Source: Trichosphaerium sp. ATCC 40318 (taxonomy: Eukaryota; Discosea; Flabellinia; Trichosidae). Taken from it: DNA of 64,000 nucleotides. The notes under the pieces are model-generated. The model was not told the origin of the DNA. It did not search any database and was given only the letters and a program-made list of their open reading frames with translations. The stretch spans positions 96,754 to 160,753 of the forward strand of contig JALMLS010000072.1 in assembly GCA_038496445.1 (NCBI GenBank). The letters are read 5' to 3'. The stretch's first letter is position 1; every line of letters begins with the position of its first letter. A program made the translations under genes and the position numbers. Shown in pieces: positions 25,833-36,748 of the stretch.

Positions 25833-26293
25833 ACCGCCTAACGGTGTTGTCTTTTTGATTTTCAACGCGTTTTTTCGTGTTGTAAACCTTTTGTTCTATC
25901 AATGATTCACTTTTTAAAGCATGAAACTTCATATGGTCGCAGTTATTCTTCGAGCCTTCTCGTGAAGCTAGTGCGCTCTAGGGCTTTATAATTACCCCTA
26001 TTCAGTGTTTTGACGCACTTTAAAAGAAAAACAATAACCCCTATCAGTAAAGACCACGTGACGAAAAAGAAAACCAATTGTGAGTAAAAGAAACCAAGCT
26101 TTAGTGTTTGACAGCTGTGAATACAATTTGTACTTAAGCTTGGCTTGAGGAGAATTCACGTTGCCCTTAATTGATCCTTACCTTTTCAGTTCTATACATT
26201 CCCAATAGCGCATACGTGGTTATTCTACAAGCAGAGAACAATTCCCAAAGTTTGCAATCAGTTAGTTATATTGTTTATGCACGCCAACTGCAA

Positions 26294-27883
26294 ATGTTCC
26301 ACCTGGACGGCGTAGACCCAGAAAATGATAAATCACAGCAAAACAGCGTAGATGGCGTAGAAAACACAAACAGCTTTCCAGTAGTTCAAGGCTTTATAGA
26401 AACGAGCCCCCTAGTGCACTCAGACAGCTCCACATCGTATGATGATATCCCCTCATTTCTCAAAGTACCTAAAACGCCTTAATTACTTACCACACGCGAA
26501 TAAACACTGTAGGGGTTCACTTGTGATGATATCACGCCACAATCACATAAAATCGTTATTTTTGACTCAAACTTATCAATTCGTGACGCCCTTCAATCTT
26601 TAGTAACTAACGGTACGTATGTGAGTATTTTTGTCAAAGTCTAATAAGAAAAAGACGTTGATTCTGGTGTAATTTGGGACAGTGCCAAATGTAAATTCTC
26701 AGAGGTAGTCAGGTACCATATAAAGACTTATGAGTGTACACTCAACGCCAAACGGGCGGTTTTACGCTTTCTTTTGTATAATTTTTTTAATCTGACTTTT
26801 AAAGCCTTGGTGACTTTGTATCAATGCTTCGTGTGCTCCACACGACAGTAGGAGCAGCTAATAAATCATCACAGCTAGCTGACAAGGCATTACGGAACCG
26901 CATAGGCAAGATTCTTTTCATTCATTTATTCAAATGTCAATTTTGTAGATTTTCGCTTATTATAATCATTCAGGTGAATGGAAAACAATTTTACAACAGC
27001 CAGAGCTATTCGAAGATACTAATAAAGGCGTACCCAAAGACGCACCAAATTTTATAGCACTGGAACCATCAGATTCGCTGTACGATGCAGCAGTATTGTT
27101 TATTAGATACGCTTCTGTCCGTATCCCAGTTATTGATACACTAAACGATAACACACTTACTCATGTGATGCATCCTCACCGTATCATAACATTCATTCTC
27201 AAAGTGGCACGTGCAGTGAAAATCAAAAAAAAAAAATTTGCTTTTTTTCTATTTTGCTGTCATGCGACTTTTTAGCTGCCTGGTTTTGACTTTTTTGTTC
27301 ATTAGTTGCCTAAAATGCCTTGGGTGATGAAACAAACAATTTCAGATCTATCTAAGCAACTTGCTGGATTCACAGCATCATCAATACTCGATTCAGTCTC
27401 AAAAGAAACGACTCTATCAAATTTGATTAATATTCTATATACTAATAATATGTCTCTGGTACCTATTTGTGATGCTGATGGCAAGTATATAACCTCTGTC
27501 CATTGGTGGAGGATTGCTCGGATTCAAAATTTGGCCGAATTCGAAAAGTTCTTATCTGAACCAATTGAAGCGATTTTTACTACCACAATCTCATCTACTG
27601 TACGTTTTAGTTGTTTTAACAGTATTTGGTTTGCGCGTAGACAGCCTTTTTTCTTTTAGATTTTTTCGTATGGCTTATCTTTGGTTTATAGGAGGAAGCC
27701 AGCATGGCCTGTAATATGAGCGATGCTCTTGGCACAGTTTTAGAAAAGATGTGCAGATTGAGGCAAGATACACTGCCATGTGTTGATGCTACTTCTGGAC
27801 GCTTGCAAGGCATCGTACAACTTAAGTCCGTTTTGGCTTTATTGTTGGACGACATTGTAAAAGAACAAGCGATAAAGTTTTAA
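26294..27883 (+). CDS. AMPK gamma / SNF4 subunit (CBS-domain protein)
   Basis: Regulatory nucleotide-sensing subunit of the AMP-activated/SNF1 kinase. The first ATG at 26294 gives MFHLDGVDPENDKSQQNSVD and a Ser-rich leader, then CBS repeats: HKIVIFDSNLSIRDALQSLV, LGDFVSMLRVLH, PNFIALEPSDSLYDAAVLFI, VRIPVIDTLNDN, HRIITFILK, LPKMPWVMKQTISDL, TTLSNLINILYTNNMSLVPI and LGTVLEKMCRLRQDTLPCVD, ending EQAIKF-stop at 27883. Order and spacing follow SNF4. The DYDPD-like bases of canonical SNF4 sites are partly replaced, so ligand binding may differ. One intron (26906-26973) must use a GC donor (ATAG|GCAAGA) to keep frame from NRI into GEWKTILQQPELFE, a good case of a GC-AG intron. Confidence 0.87.
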
Positions 27884-28085
27884 AAACAAAAAAAATTGAA
27901 ACTAGAAAAAAAAGAGAATAAAGCAAAAAAAAATGTATTGTTAAAGCTGATCTTCTTTCAACTGTTTTGTCAAGACTAGTTTTAAGGATGGTATTGTAAA
28001 CATCTTTGAAGTTAAATCTTTGGAAACGAAAAACAAAGGCGCAAGCAATATCGTTGTAAACACTGTTTTATTTGTTTATCTAAAA

Positions 28086-28975
28086 TTACGCTTTGGAGTC
28101 AATCCATTTCTTGATTGGTTCAAGTGCTAGTACAGAATTGTACAGTTTGCTTACACGAGGTACAGGAGATAGATCAAGTGATTCAGGGATTGTCAATGAG
28201 ACATCACGAATCAATCCAGTGAGTAAGAGATCAGCGAAAGTAACTTCGGTTCCTAAAAAGATGTCATTTCACTTAGGCTTTTAAAGGATCGAAAATAACG
28301 AACCGGCAAAGTAGTCTCCTTCAGTTTGACCCAAAATGGTGTCAAAAGCCTTCAACTGAGCTTTTTGAGTCTCAGCAAATGCCTTCTTGTCTGCTCCACC
28401 AAAAGCGGCTGGTACCTACGGAGAAAAGGGTCAGGATGTTTTTTTTTTTCTCGAGTTCTCTAAAAGCGAAAGAAAATGTAATGTACCCAAGCGTCACGGT
28501 AAGAGATGTACGCTGAGGCAGCTCTATCAGTGTGGTAATCCTTTACAGGATCTACACCGTATTTGCCGATTTTTCTTGCTAAGAAGCGTGTCATGGCTAC
28601 GTGTTCGCATAGAACAAGACCTGAATGTAATTAGTACACTGTCAACGAATTCGTTTTTGAGTGAAGAAACGCATCAAACACGTCTCGTACCGTTCAAGTG
28701 CATGGTTGGGAGGCCTCCAAATGGGTTATCTCCACTGCTGATAATTGATTTTTTTTTGCCAGCCCACTCGTCTGGGTAACCAATGAGTTCTTCAGTAAAC
28801 TTGATGCCGTTGAGTAACATGAAGAATCTAACAGGTGTTTCAGTTTACGTAATGAATCTAGCTTCAAGACGCGTACCTGACGCAGCCACCACGGCCAGCT
28901 ATTTTACCGAGTTCAAGGTACACAAATTTAGGGACACCGCCGAGTTTATCGTTAACTGTTGTCATTCTTGTTGGT
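28086..28975 (-). CDS. Glutathione S-transferase family protein
   Basis: The start ATG at 28975 gives MTTVNDKLGGVPKFVYLELG, the beta1-alpha1 start of a thioredoxin-like GST N-domain with Tyr in the catalytic position (FVYLELGKIAGRGGCVRFFM, after an intron). Then FTEELIGYPDEWAGKKKS, DNPFGGLPTMHLNG, a substrate-strand segment LVLCEHVAMTRFLARKIGKY and the all-helical C-domain (RAASAYISYRDAW, TQKAQLKAFDTILGQTEGDY, TEVTFADLLLTGLIRDVSL). It ends ALEPIKKWIDSKA-stop at 28086. The class is not certain; the sequence looks sigma/mu-like rather than eEF1B-gamma. Role: glutathione conjugation or peroxide detoxification. About five short introns. Confidence 0.83.
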
Positions 28976-29312
28976 TTTTTGTTGATTTGAGTAACGATTT
29001 CATCGGAAATTCACATTTTTTCGCTCCATTTAGAAAAGCTTCCGAGGGTGATGTATTTAGCGAGGAAATAAAACTGTATGGCGCTAGAATTGTAATATGT
29101 AGTAGTGCTTGATTTGGAACAAACACGTTCACAGAGAGAAAAGAACCGTTTGACGTTTCACGTCAAAACTCATAGCACTAGCTTACAAAACATAATAAGG
29201 GCGTAAAACCGCTATCATAGTTCCCCACGTGCCAGGTATGTAAGCTAGTTGACTGACTGCGGAAAAACTCGTGGGTAAAAAAAAAACAGCGAAAAAGCGA
29301 CCAAAGCGTCAA

Positions 29313-30038
29313 ATGACTGAACATAAAAAAGAAGCACCTATTGCTACTCCTGACAGCCATGTTCTTTCTTCCCTGCGCGTCACAATAATTAAAACGCAAT
29401 GGAATGCCAGTTTAATTGATCCTCTCGCTGAGCGCGTGGAGAATAAGCTGGTATCTTGTGGTGTACCCGCTGACTTCATTACTGTTGTCAAAGCTCCAGG
29501 CGCCTATGAATTACCTTATACAGCGTCTTTAGTAGCAAAGAAGAACAAAGAATGTACATACACGAATTCTCAGGCAATTTCTAACAAAAAGGTGTAGTTC
29601 CTTTCCCAACAGTCATAATATGCCTTGGTGTCCTTATTAAAGGCGAAACGATGCATTTTGAGTATATTTCACAAGCAGTAACCCAAGTACGTCCTCAAAT
29701 CAAACCTAGGGCAGTTATCTAGACAAAAGAATTAAGGCCGCTAACTAAAAGCCGTTTAAAATTCCGTCACGTCACAAGCCACAGAACCATGCTGTAGTAT
29801 CGCTCAAAGCACTTTTTAACCCATCTATACTGCTCTGAGAGAACCATCGCTAACATCGTTTTACCTTTAGGGTATAATGCGAGTTCAACTTGATAATCAT
29901 GTCCCTGTGCTCTATGGTGTTCTGAATTGTACGAATCTAGAGCAAGCAAAGTCTAGATGTATAACGGATGCGACACACGGAGAATCACTAGCAACATCAG
30001 CAATTACAATGGCAACACTCACTGACACGTACAAGTGA
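29313..30038 (+). CDS. 6,7-dimethyl-8-ribityllumazine synthase (riboflavin pathway)
   Basis: Condenses 5-amino-6-ribitylamino-uracil with 3,4-dihydroxy-2-butanone-4-phosphate, the penultimate step of riboflavin synthesis. The start is the ATG at 29313 (MTEHKKEAPIATPDSHVLSS); the frame is open upstream to a GTG at 29271 but without another ATG. Conserved features: RVTIIKTQWNASLIDPLAER with the substrate-binding W-N, VKAPGAYELPYTASLVAKK (GA[YF]E motif), then after an intron IICLGVLIKGETMHFEYISQ with the catalytic-site GETxHF(x)xI, and after a second intron VPVLYGVLNCTNLEQAKSR. Stop TGA at 30038. It indicates a riboflavin prototroph. The exon joins at ACT GTACAT and CAA GTACGT keep frame. Confidence 0.93.
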
Positions 30039-30465
30039 ACAACACAACATTACACCTCTATGTAAAATTGACAAATATGTACCCGCCTTGTAAATGATAA
30101 ACCGAGATTTTCTTTCAGTTCACTATCTAAAGCAAACGTTGCTGTCTTCTTGCTAAACGAAAAAACTTTTGAAAACGTGAACGGAAAACTCGCTCTTTTT
30201 TACCGTTTTGTGACCTTAAAATCCCCGCTTTATAACATCAATCGCTACTGCGCTTGGCCAGGTAGAGTATACTTCGTTTAGTTGGATGCTATGCGCAAAA
30301 ACAATAAAAATCAACGCAAGACGCGTGCCCAGACACGAAAACGCGTAAAACAAGTATAAAAGCCTTTTTTCGCTTACAGACAACTTACATTTACAAATTA
30401 AGGTCAAAACATCCTCTACACGCTCTATATACTATGCATACTCAGTAATCGCAAGTTTTGTCGTT

Positions 30466-32988
30466 ATGCTTGCTATTCTTGCTTCAATTTGGGTGAATAA
30501 CCCAAAAGAGAACCCAAAACGATCTGAGCGCTTGCATAAAGACCGTTGCCATCACTTTTTACAGTCTGTAGTGGCTGGCGACATCGAAACTGTCAGAAGA
30601 ATATTATCTTCCAAACGGTCTCCTTCTGTTATCAAATGCACCAATGAACGGAATGAAACAGCCTTACACAACGTTTTATATGGTTAGATATTTTCTTTTT
30701 AACTTAATCACGTTTCTTGACACGTGATAAAGGAGCTTACCAAGCATTCAACAGACATTTTCTGAGGTGGAATGAAGTACCTTTTAAGAAGATTTTGAGA
30801 TTGCTTTTAGACAACGGTGCAGATGTACGACAAGGCTCCTTATGCCCAGTAACATATGCTATTACATTTCGAATATCATGGGTAAGTGTTAGTAGTATCC
30901 ATTGGGAGCTAATTGAATGACTAGGCGCTTGAAGCTCTGTTAGAACATGAGAATACTGAAATAGAGAACGGTATACTTTCAAGTGATGATGCTTGTTATA
31001 CACGCAAAGATGCTCTTGGTAGAAACCTCCTACACTTAGCAGCATCATCTAGCTTTGCATCAGCATTCGCTAGAGTTTTTCTGAGGTCACCTAATAAGCC
31101 TCTACCTTCGACTATTTTGAACACTTTCAAGTTGAAGCCGATTCACAATTCTAAAAAACAAAGGCTCACTGCGCAGAGCGTTAATGATGCTGTAACCCCT
31201 TGGTTCATGCGATACATTCTAGTACATACGCCTATCAATGTTAATGAACAAGACAAAATGAATAATACACCTTTGCTAAGTGCTATTGACCAAGACCGTG
31301 AAGACACTGTCGAACTTCTCCTTGGTTCGTGAATAATGAAAGCGTGCCTTATTGCTGACAGATTTAGAACATGAGGCAGATGCGAATGTATGTGGTGGAC
31401 GTATTGGTTTATGTCCATTGCATATAGCCATGGCATTGAATAATACTAGAACAACAGAATTACTGCTAAAACATGGTGCGAATGCAACAATCGAAGATAA
31501 TTATGGAAGGTGACTATAATTTTCTATGTTTTTTTGAACTTCCTCGTAACTTTGATACAAATGTTATTCATCAATATATTCACAAGTCTATAGAGTACCC
31601 GAAAATATGGCTTTTAACCGTCAAGATAAGGCAGGTGATGGGAAAGATGCGAAAAACTTGCAAAATAGCAAAACGTAAACACAAAATGAATGTACTCTTC
31701 CTGACCGGTAATAGTACTACTGACACTGGCGGATGGAATACTTTTGCTTTAGATGAATATTCAATATCATATTGTGACATTGACAGGTGTGTTTTATTAC
31801 TCTTAACACGAGACTTTGCAACTTTTTGTTGACTGTTTTTCTTTTTATCAAGAGTTCCTTCTACAATAAGCCCAGAGGATTTTTTCAGAGATTATGTATC
31901 TATAAGAAAACCAGCAATCATCAGTGGTCTAATAAGGGATTGGAAAGCAAATGAGAGTTGGAAGAAAGAAAGATTGATGCACAAATATGGAACTCGTACA
32001 TTCGGTGTAAGTTTGTTGGTTAACTCATTTACTCTTTCATAATTTTAATTAAGATTGGGAGTATACCATACTCTAGTATATATGGGAAACAGACTCAACC
32101 ATCCACCCTCAAAGAGGTACGTACGTAAGCTTCAGAACAATTTACAAAACAAAACAATGAACAATTTTCAAGTCTTGAATAACAACGACTCTCACTCCCA
32201 GTTCTGACTCCGAGTATTCCCATTTTATAAAAATATCATTACACATACCATATTGTAATATGTTAGACCTATCAATATTTTTGTAGTAGCACATAAGTTT
32301 TGGTTTTTGTTGTCCGTTCTGTTTGCCATGTAAAAAAAAGTTTTCAGTTTTTTTTTGTATTCACAACTTTATTAGTATGTTGCATACATGGATGGTATTA
32401 ACTATCAAGAACCTTATACTTCACCAATGTATATGTTTGATGGTAGAGCGAGTCACCATATTTTAGAATTTGAGGACGATTTCTCCTATCCAGAAATATT
32501 CAATTTCACTTCACGATTGAAACAGTAAGAATGTTATTTTTATCTTGCCATTCTCAACACTCTTCATGTAGATTTATACTCGGTCCTCCTCTCTCAGGTG
32601 CTCCACCTCATTTCCATGGACACGCATGGAATGCTTGTATTTTCGGTGCTAAGAGGTGCAAGTTTTAACAACAACGAGATTGCTCACTGCATTGTTAGGT
32701 GGATACTTTATCCTCCAAAGTATTCTTTTTTTTCAACAAAACCAGTGCTGGAGTGGTTCAATAAAGACTACCCACATCAAGGTACTGTTATGGTTGTCAG
32801 TTAAATTAAAATAAAATAGAAGGCGGTATGGAATGCATGCAATATAGCGGTGACATTATGTATGTACCCTTAAACTGGGGACATGCGGTACAAATTATCA
32901 AAAATTGATTGTTTTTCTTTAATGATATTTATAGGTTCTCAACATACAGCAAAGTGTTGCACTTGCTATTGAATTTGAAGAGTACTAA
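30466..32988 (+). CDS. Ankyrin-repeat / JmjC (JMJD8-like cupin) fusion protein
   Basis: The start ATG at 30466 has a short hydrophobic N-terminus (MLAILASIW). Residues about 25-320 hold ankyrin repeats (ALHNVLYG, ILRLLLDNGADVRQGS, DALGRNLLHLAAS, NNTPLLSAIDQDREDTVELL, GLCPLHIAMALNNTRTTELL). A linker is assembled from two short introns, and the cupin domain starts RVPSTISPEDFFRDYVSIRK, continuing with PAIISGLIRDWKA, YMDGINYQEPY, LGPPLSGAPPHFHGHAWNAC and IFGAKRWILYPPKY, and GDIMYVPLNWGHAVLNIQQS. The first metal motif reads HFHGH in place of the usual HxD, as in JMJD8-like proteins, so enzymatic activity is uncertain. Stop TAA at 32988. The exon chain is in frame throughout, supporting one protein; its role may be protein hydroxylation or folding (inference). 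Confidence 0.8.
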
Positions 32989-33653
32989 CAAGCTTGTATT
33001 ATAATAAAAAGAACTCTGTTTGTTCTAACCCTTTTTATGCTCAACAACAGTTTGTTGATAATTTATCAATCAAAAAACCACCTTTGTGAAAAAGTATTTT
33101 TTATTGTACTAATAAGTCACATGGCTATTTTATAACTAGTGTTTGTAAACACGCCTACATTGAATGCACTCTTTTCTTATGAACCACAATCTTTTTCACA
33201 TCTTCACTTACACAAGAACGAAAGGCGTAAGTGTTTTCTACCCAGTGCTTTAATCTCTGTCAGTTTTTGAAGTGTCGTTGAGGGAAATGGTATGAACTCC
33301 AGCAAGTGCTTTTGCCCTTATCTGATACTGAAGTGTGATTGAGGTAAATAGTATGAACTCCAGCAAATGTTTAAGCGTAATAGCGTCCTATCTGATAGAA
33401 CAAGTAAGCTAGTTTATGACAGATTTGTTGAGCGTTAAGCGAATAGCGTGTATTAATATCTGTAGAAGCTGCAAAACATTTGACGACGTTAAACTTTATT
33501 TGTTGCCACATGATTAATATTGACTATGCTTTGACCGTTTTAGTACAAGTTTTTTTGGGGTTTTTTTTCACGTTACCTTGGTTTGTTTTTTTTAGTCACG
33601 TTTTTATCTCCAAAAACACCAAAACCTGGCGCAATTCCTAAGGGATAATATAG
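32989..33653. other. Intergenic with a short imperfect direct repeat
   Basis: No supported gene. Contains the 61-base-period repeat listed at 33268-33374. Confidence 0.5.
33268..33374. repeat. Imperfect direct repeat, period 61 bases, two copies
   Basis: The segment at 33268-33313 (tgaagtgtcgttgagggaaa and following) recurs at 33329-33374 with about five differences. Function unknown; divergence shows an older duplication than the one at 8.8 kb. Confidence 0.75.
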
Positions 33654-34230
33654 ATGAGCGAAAGCGCTTGTAAAAGTACTTTTGAACCGCTACCTAAAGT
33701 ACGCTCTTAACTTAGTTTTATTTTTGCTCAAAAAGACCAACAAACGTTTCTGTACAGACATGGCTCATAGATAAACTCCTCATGGATACTTTGTACATTA
33801 AATACAACAGTTTATTTCTAAATATATCTAAAAACAGTTTCTTTAGAACAGAGGCTGGTCTACAGACGCCGAAAAAGAGAAATTAGATAAAGAGGACCAC
33901 AGAAAAAGTAAAATTTAAACCTTTCCTTTTTTTACTTTTACTCACGTGATCAAAGCGATTCATATTATAAAATCACGTGGTACAAGAAAAAAGCAACCCG
34001 GTGTATCTCTATCAGATTCATTCACACCTCTACCTGGTCGTAAAACGTTCAAAAATTGGATAATCAAAAGCGCGCAACATGCTGACCAAGAAATATCATC
34101 GCCAGCTGTTGAAAACCTTTTTTGCGAGATTGCAGAAGAATGGCTCAAAAAGCAACCTCAAAAAGTAGACGTAACAGAAGGTCTATTACTAAGGATGGAA
34201 ATGCCAATAGACAAGATGTTACTGGCGTAG
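33654..34230 (+). CDS. Small spliced gene, unknown
   Basis: Exon joining gives one continuous protein of about 135 residues. ATG at 33654 (MSESACKSTFEPLPK), intron opening GTACGC, exon TWLIDKLLMDT, intron opening GTACAT with acceptor AACAG, exon GWSTDAEKEKLDKEDHRK, intron opening GTAAAA that contains a CACGTG, then the largest exon (PGVSLSDSFTPLPGRKTFKN, AVENLFCEIAEEWLKKQ) ending TAG at 34230. The consistent phases argue that this is a real gene. The C-terminal part is helical and basic-acidic mixed. I do not recognise a family. Confidence 0.55.
33943..33979. promoter_or_regulatory. Paired CACGTG palindromes
   Basis: CACGTG at 33943-33948 (inside TCACGTGA) and at 33974-33979, 31 bases apart, the first in an intron and the second in the following exon of the small gene. 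This is the E-box/G-box core that bHLH or bZIP factors bind in other eukaryotes; function here is inferred only from the motif. Confidence 0.3.
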
Positions 34231-34973
34231 TGTGAACTTCAAAAAAACCCAAATACACATCGATTTTGACAAAAAAAACCAAACACGAACACGAATTAAT
34301 TACCCTCATCCTCTGTGTGACGCAAGGCATCAAGGTTGCACCCATTAGGGTATTGACAAGCATTTCGACTACCTTTTTCTCAAAAAGAATGACAAAACAA
34401 TGCACACTGCAACACGTACTTTGTTGCAACTGGAAAGTGCAGTCTGGGCGTCTTGCGTATTTGGTTTTTTTATAAAACGTTTTGAAAGATTTAATGCATA
34501 CTCTTGTACGCAATAGAACACAGTAGTAATGAGTTTATGAGTGTTTAAAGTGTTTTTGGTACAAAAGTTGAAGATAACGATGTCAATTTACTTAATATTT
34601 GTTTATTTACATTCTCCACGCGCGATACAACGTACCTATGCCAAAATCATTTGCAATTCGTCGGTAATTCTCACAACATCCGATTCGAACGTAAAGTCTG
34701 TCGTTTTACGCCTAGGTTAACAGTCAGAACTACACCAGGTATAGTAAAATAAGACTAGTATTGTTTTTAAAAGAATCAGTAGTGCTTAGTTTTGCATCAG
34801 AAGGGTCAGAACAGATCCGGTTGGCATCACAAGTTGGTTTTTAAAGTGAAAAGTGCTTGTAGCGACCCGTACCTTATCGAAGAGATGCTTTGGTGAGTTG
34901 TAGCAGATAATAAATGACTTGGGTACGACTTTATCGCGATTTCTTTTATGTATTATTTCTTCGGACAGTGATT
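34231..34973. other. Intergenic; no supported gene
   Basis: Convergent 3' flanks. A 122-codon minus frame at 34145-34513 overlaps the end of the small gene and looks like chance. Confidence 0.4.
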
Positions 34974-36300
34974 TTAAAACATTCCGCATAAGATCGAAAA
35001 ACGTTTATTAGTTACATAGGCACTCGCTGTAATCAATAGACACAAAACCATGTAGCTTGAAGCCACGATAGGCCAGCTACCAGAAGTTGTCACTACAATA
35101 GGAGCACTTGTAGTAGGCGATTGAGTTGAAGGCACAGCTGTTGGCTCAGTAGTTGGCGGCATTGTTGGAACCTCAGTCGTTGGTACTAATGGAGCTGCAG
35201 AAGTTGGAGCGTCAGTTGGAGTGTCAGTTGTTGGCTATAGTTGTTGGCAAGGCTAGCACTTTTTGTGCTTCAATAGTTGGTGGCATTGTTGGAGCCGCAG
35301 TACTGGGAGCTTCGGTTGTTGAACTCAGTAGTCGGTTGTTGGAGCATCAGTTGTAGGAGGTTCAGTTGTAGGTGCACCAGTTGCGTTTGTGTTGTAATAT
35401 TAGCTCGCTCTTCTGGTACTTTTGTGAACTTAGATCTCCTATGTATAGTGCAATTCAACACTTGACGTGATCCGCATGAGGCTGGCTCTGTAAAGGTCTG
35501 TAGCGCTACGAAATTTATTGGGGAAACACCAACATGAGAACACTCATGGGAAGCATGTGGTGAACGTAATCTTCTTGATCAACAACAGTTTCAAACTACA
35601 AAAAGGAGATTAAAATAAGAAACCTAACTTTGGGTTTTGTACTGAAACACCATGATAGGCAGTGCTTTCTGAGACATTAAAATATTGGCAAGCATATGTT
35701 GTACCCCAGCCAGGTATTGTATAACCTTAAAACAAGAGAATAAGCTACTTAAACCGTACATTGTTTTCAACATTTTTACAACTATATAAAAACAAGCGCT
35801 TCATTTATTTACCTTTCATGTGCATTTCATCTCTTAATCCACCTCGAGATGCACTGGTATCTGTTCCAAAAAAGTAACTGAATCAGCAACAAACAAAAAA
35901 AAGGCACAAGTACGAACTTCTGTCAAGTACAATCTAAAACAATGAAAAAAATAAGAAAAAAAAATACATCTATTTGATACGTGGAACTGAAACGTATCAC
36001 TGCTTGACCATGCTACTACAATCTTATTTTGTCCAGATACAATATTTTGGTCTTATGTACTGGTAAAAAACAAAAAAACAGAACAAGGTATTCGTAGACG
36101 CTCACATTTTGATCACCTGTCTTTAGTTTTCTTCGACAGGAGTTCTTAGTTAGTTTGCTTTGAATATGTACACCCAAAATAGTAATAACAACAATCGCTG
36201 CACTTACACTTTCATTTTTACGCAAGTTTAGAGGTATTGCAATAATGACCAAACGAAGTGGTACTTTGCCTTCTTTTTTAGTTGCGACAGTTGGAGTCGC
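34974..36300 (-). pseudogene. DOMON/copper-monooxygenase-like surface protein with Thr/Pro stalk, frame disturbed
   Basis: Approximate span; the start was not found. In minus order the pieces are: a segment NIVSGQNKIVVAWSSSDTFQ then FHVSN, which looks like a DOMON end; GYTIPGWGTTYACQYFNVSE, similar to the start of the Cu2 monooxygenase domain of DBH/MOXD proteins; FETVVDQEDYVHHM with the HHM copper-ligand-type motif; CSHVGVSPINFVALQTFTEP with Cys residues; then a Thr/Pro/Ala stalk (PTTEPPTTDAPTTD) and a C-terminal membrane segment (YMVLCLLITASAYV) ending at 34974. The frame changes at least three times (near 35545, 35385 and 35250) without canonical introns of normal size; a 23-base GT-AG segment would mend the first. 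It is either a decaying gene, a gene with tiny introns, or an assembly problem. Confidence 0.5.
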
Positions 36301-36748
36301 TGAAAAAACTTGTCAGTTGGTGTATGAGCAAGACGTGTACAACATCTTTGATCACGTGTTTCGATAACTTATTGCACTAGGCGTTTTTAAGCATTCCCAG
36401 TTTTTTTTTTGTTTTTTTACGAAATACGAGTGCTCACTTACCTGTTTTGATTCTTCTTTTCTGTACTACCTGTTTTAATACTACAGTAGTATACTACAGC
36501 ATAAACCGAACAATAAGACACTTTTTCAATAACCCAGCCGAAAAACAATTAATACGCAGTAAAGTAAGGTTTTACTAGTGCAACAGCGTAGGGACTAGCA
36601 TAGAGAGTACTGTAAGTGATTAAAGGCAGAGAAATGCGAATGTGGGAACTCAAAACAGCTTACTTAACTCCCGGTATAATACAAACTGCCTAAACTGATT
36701 TGTGTGTATTTTTTAATTGAGGCAAGTAGCAACTCCGGCAAAACCGCT

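Noticed and set aside
34145-34513. 122-codon minus-strand Cys-rich frame
   Set aside because: It overlaps the end of a spliced plus-strand gene, has no family and no ATG context of note.
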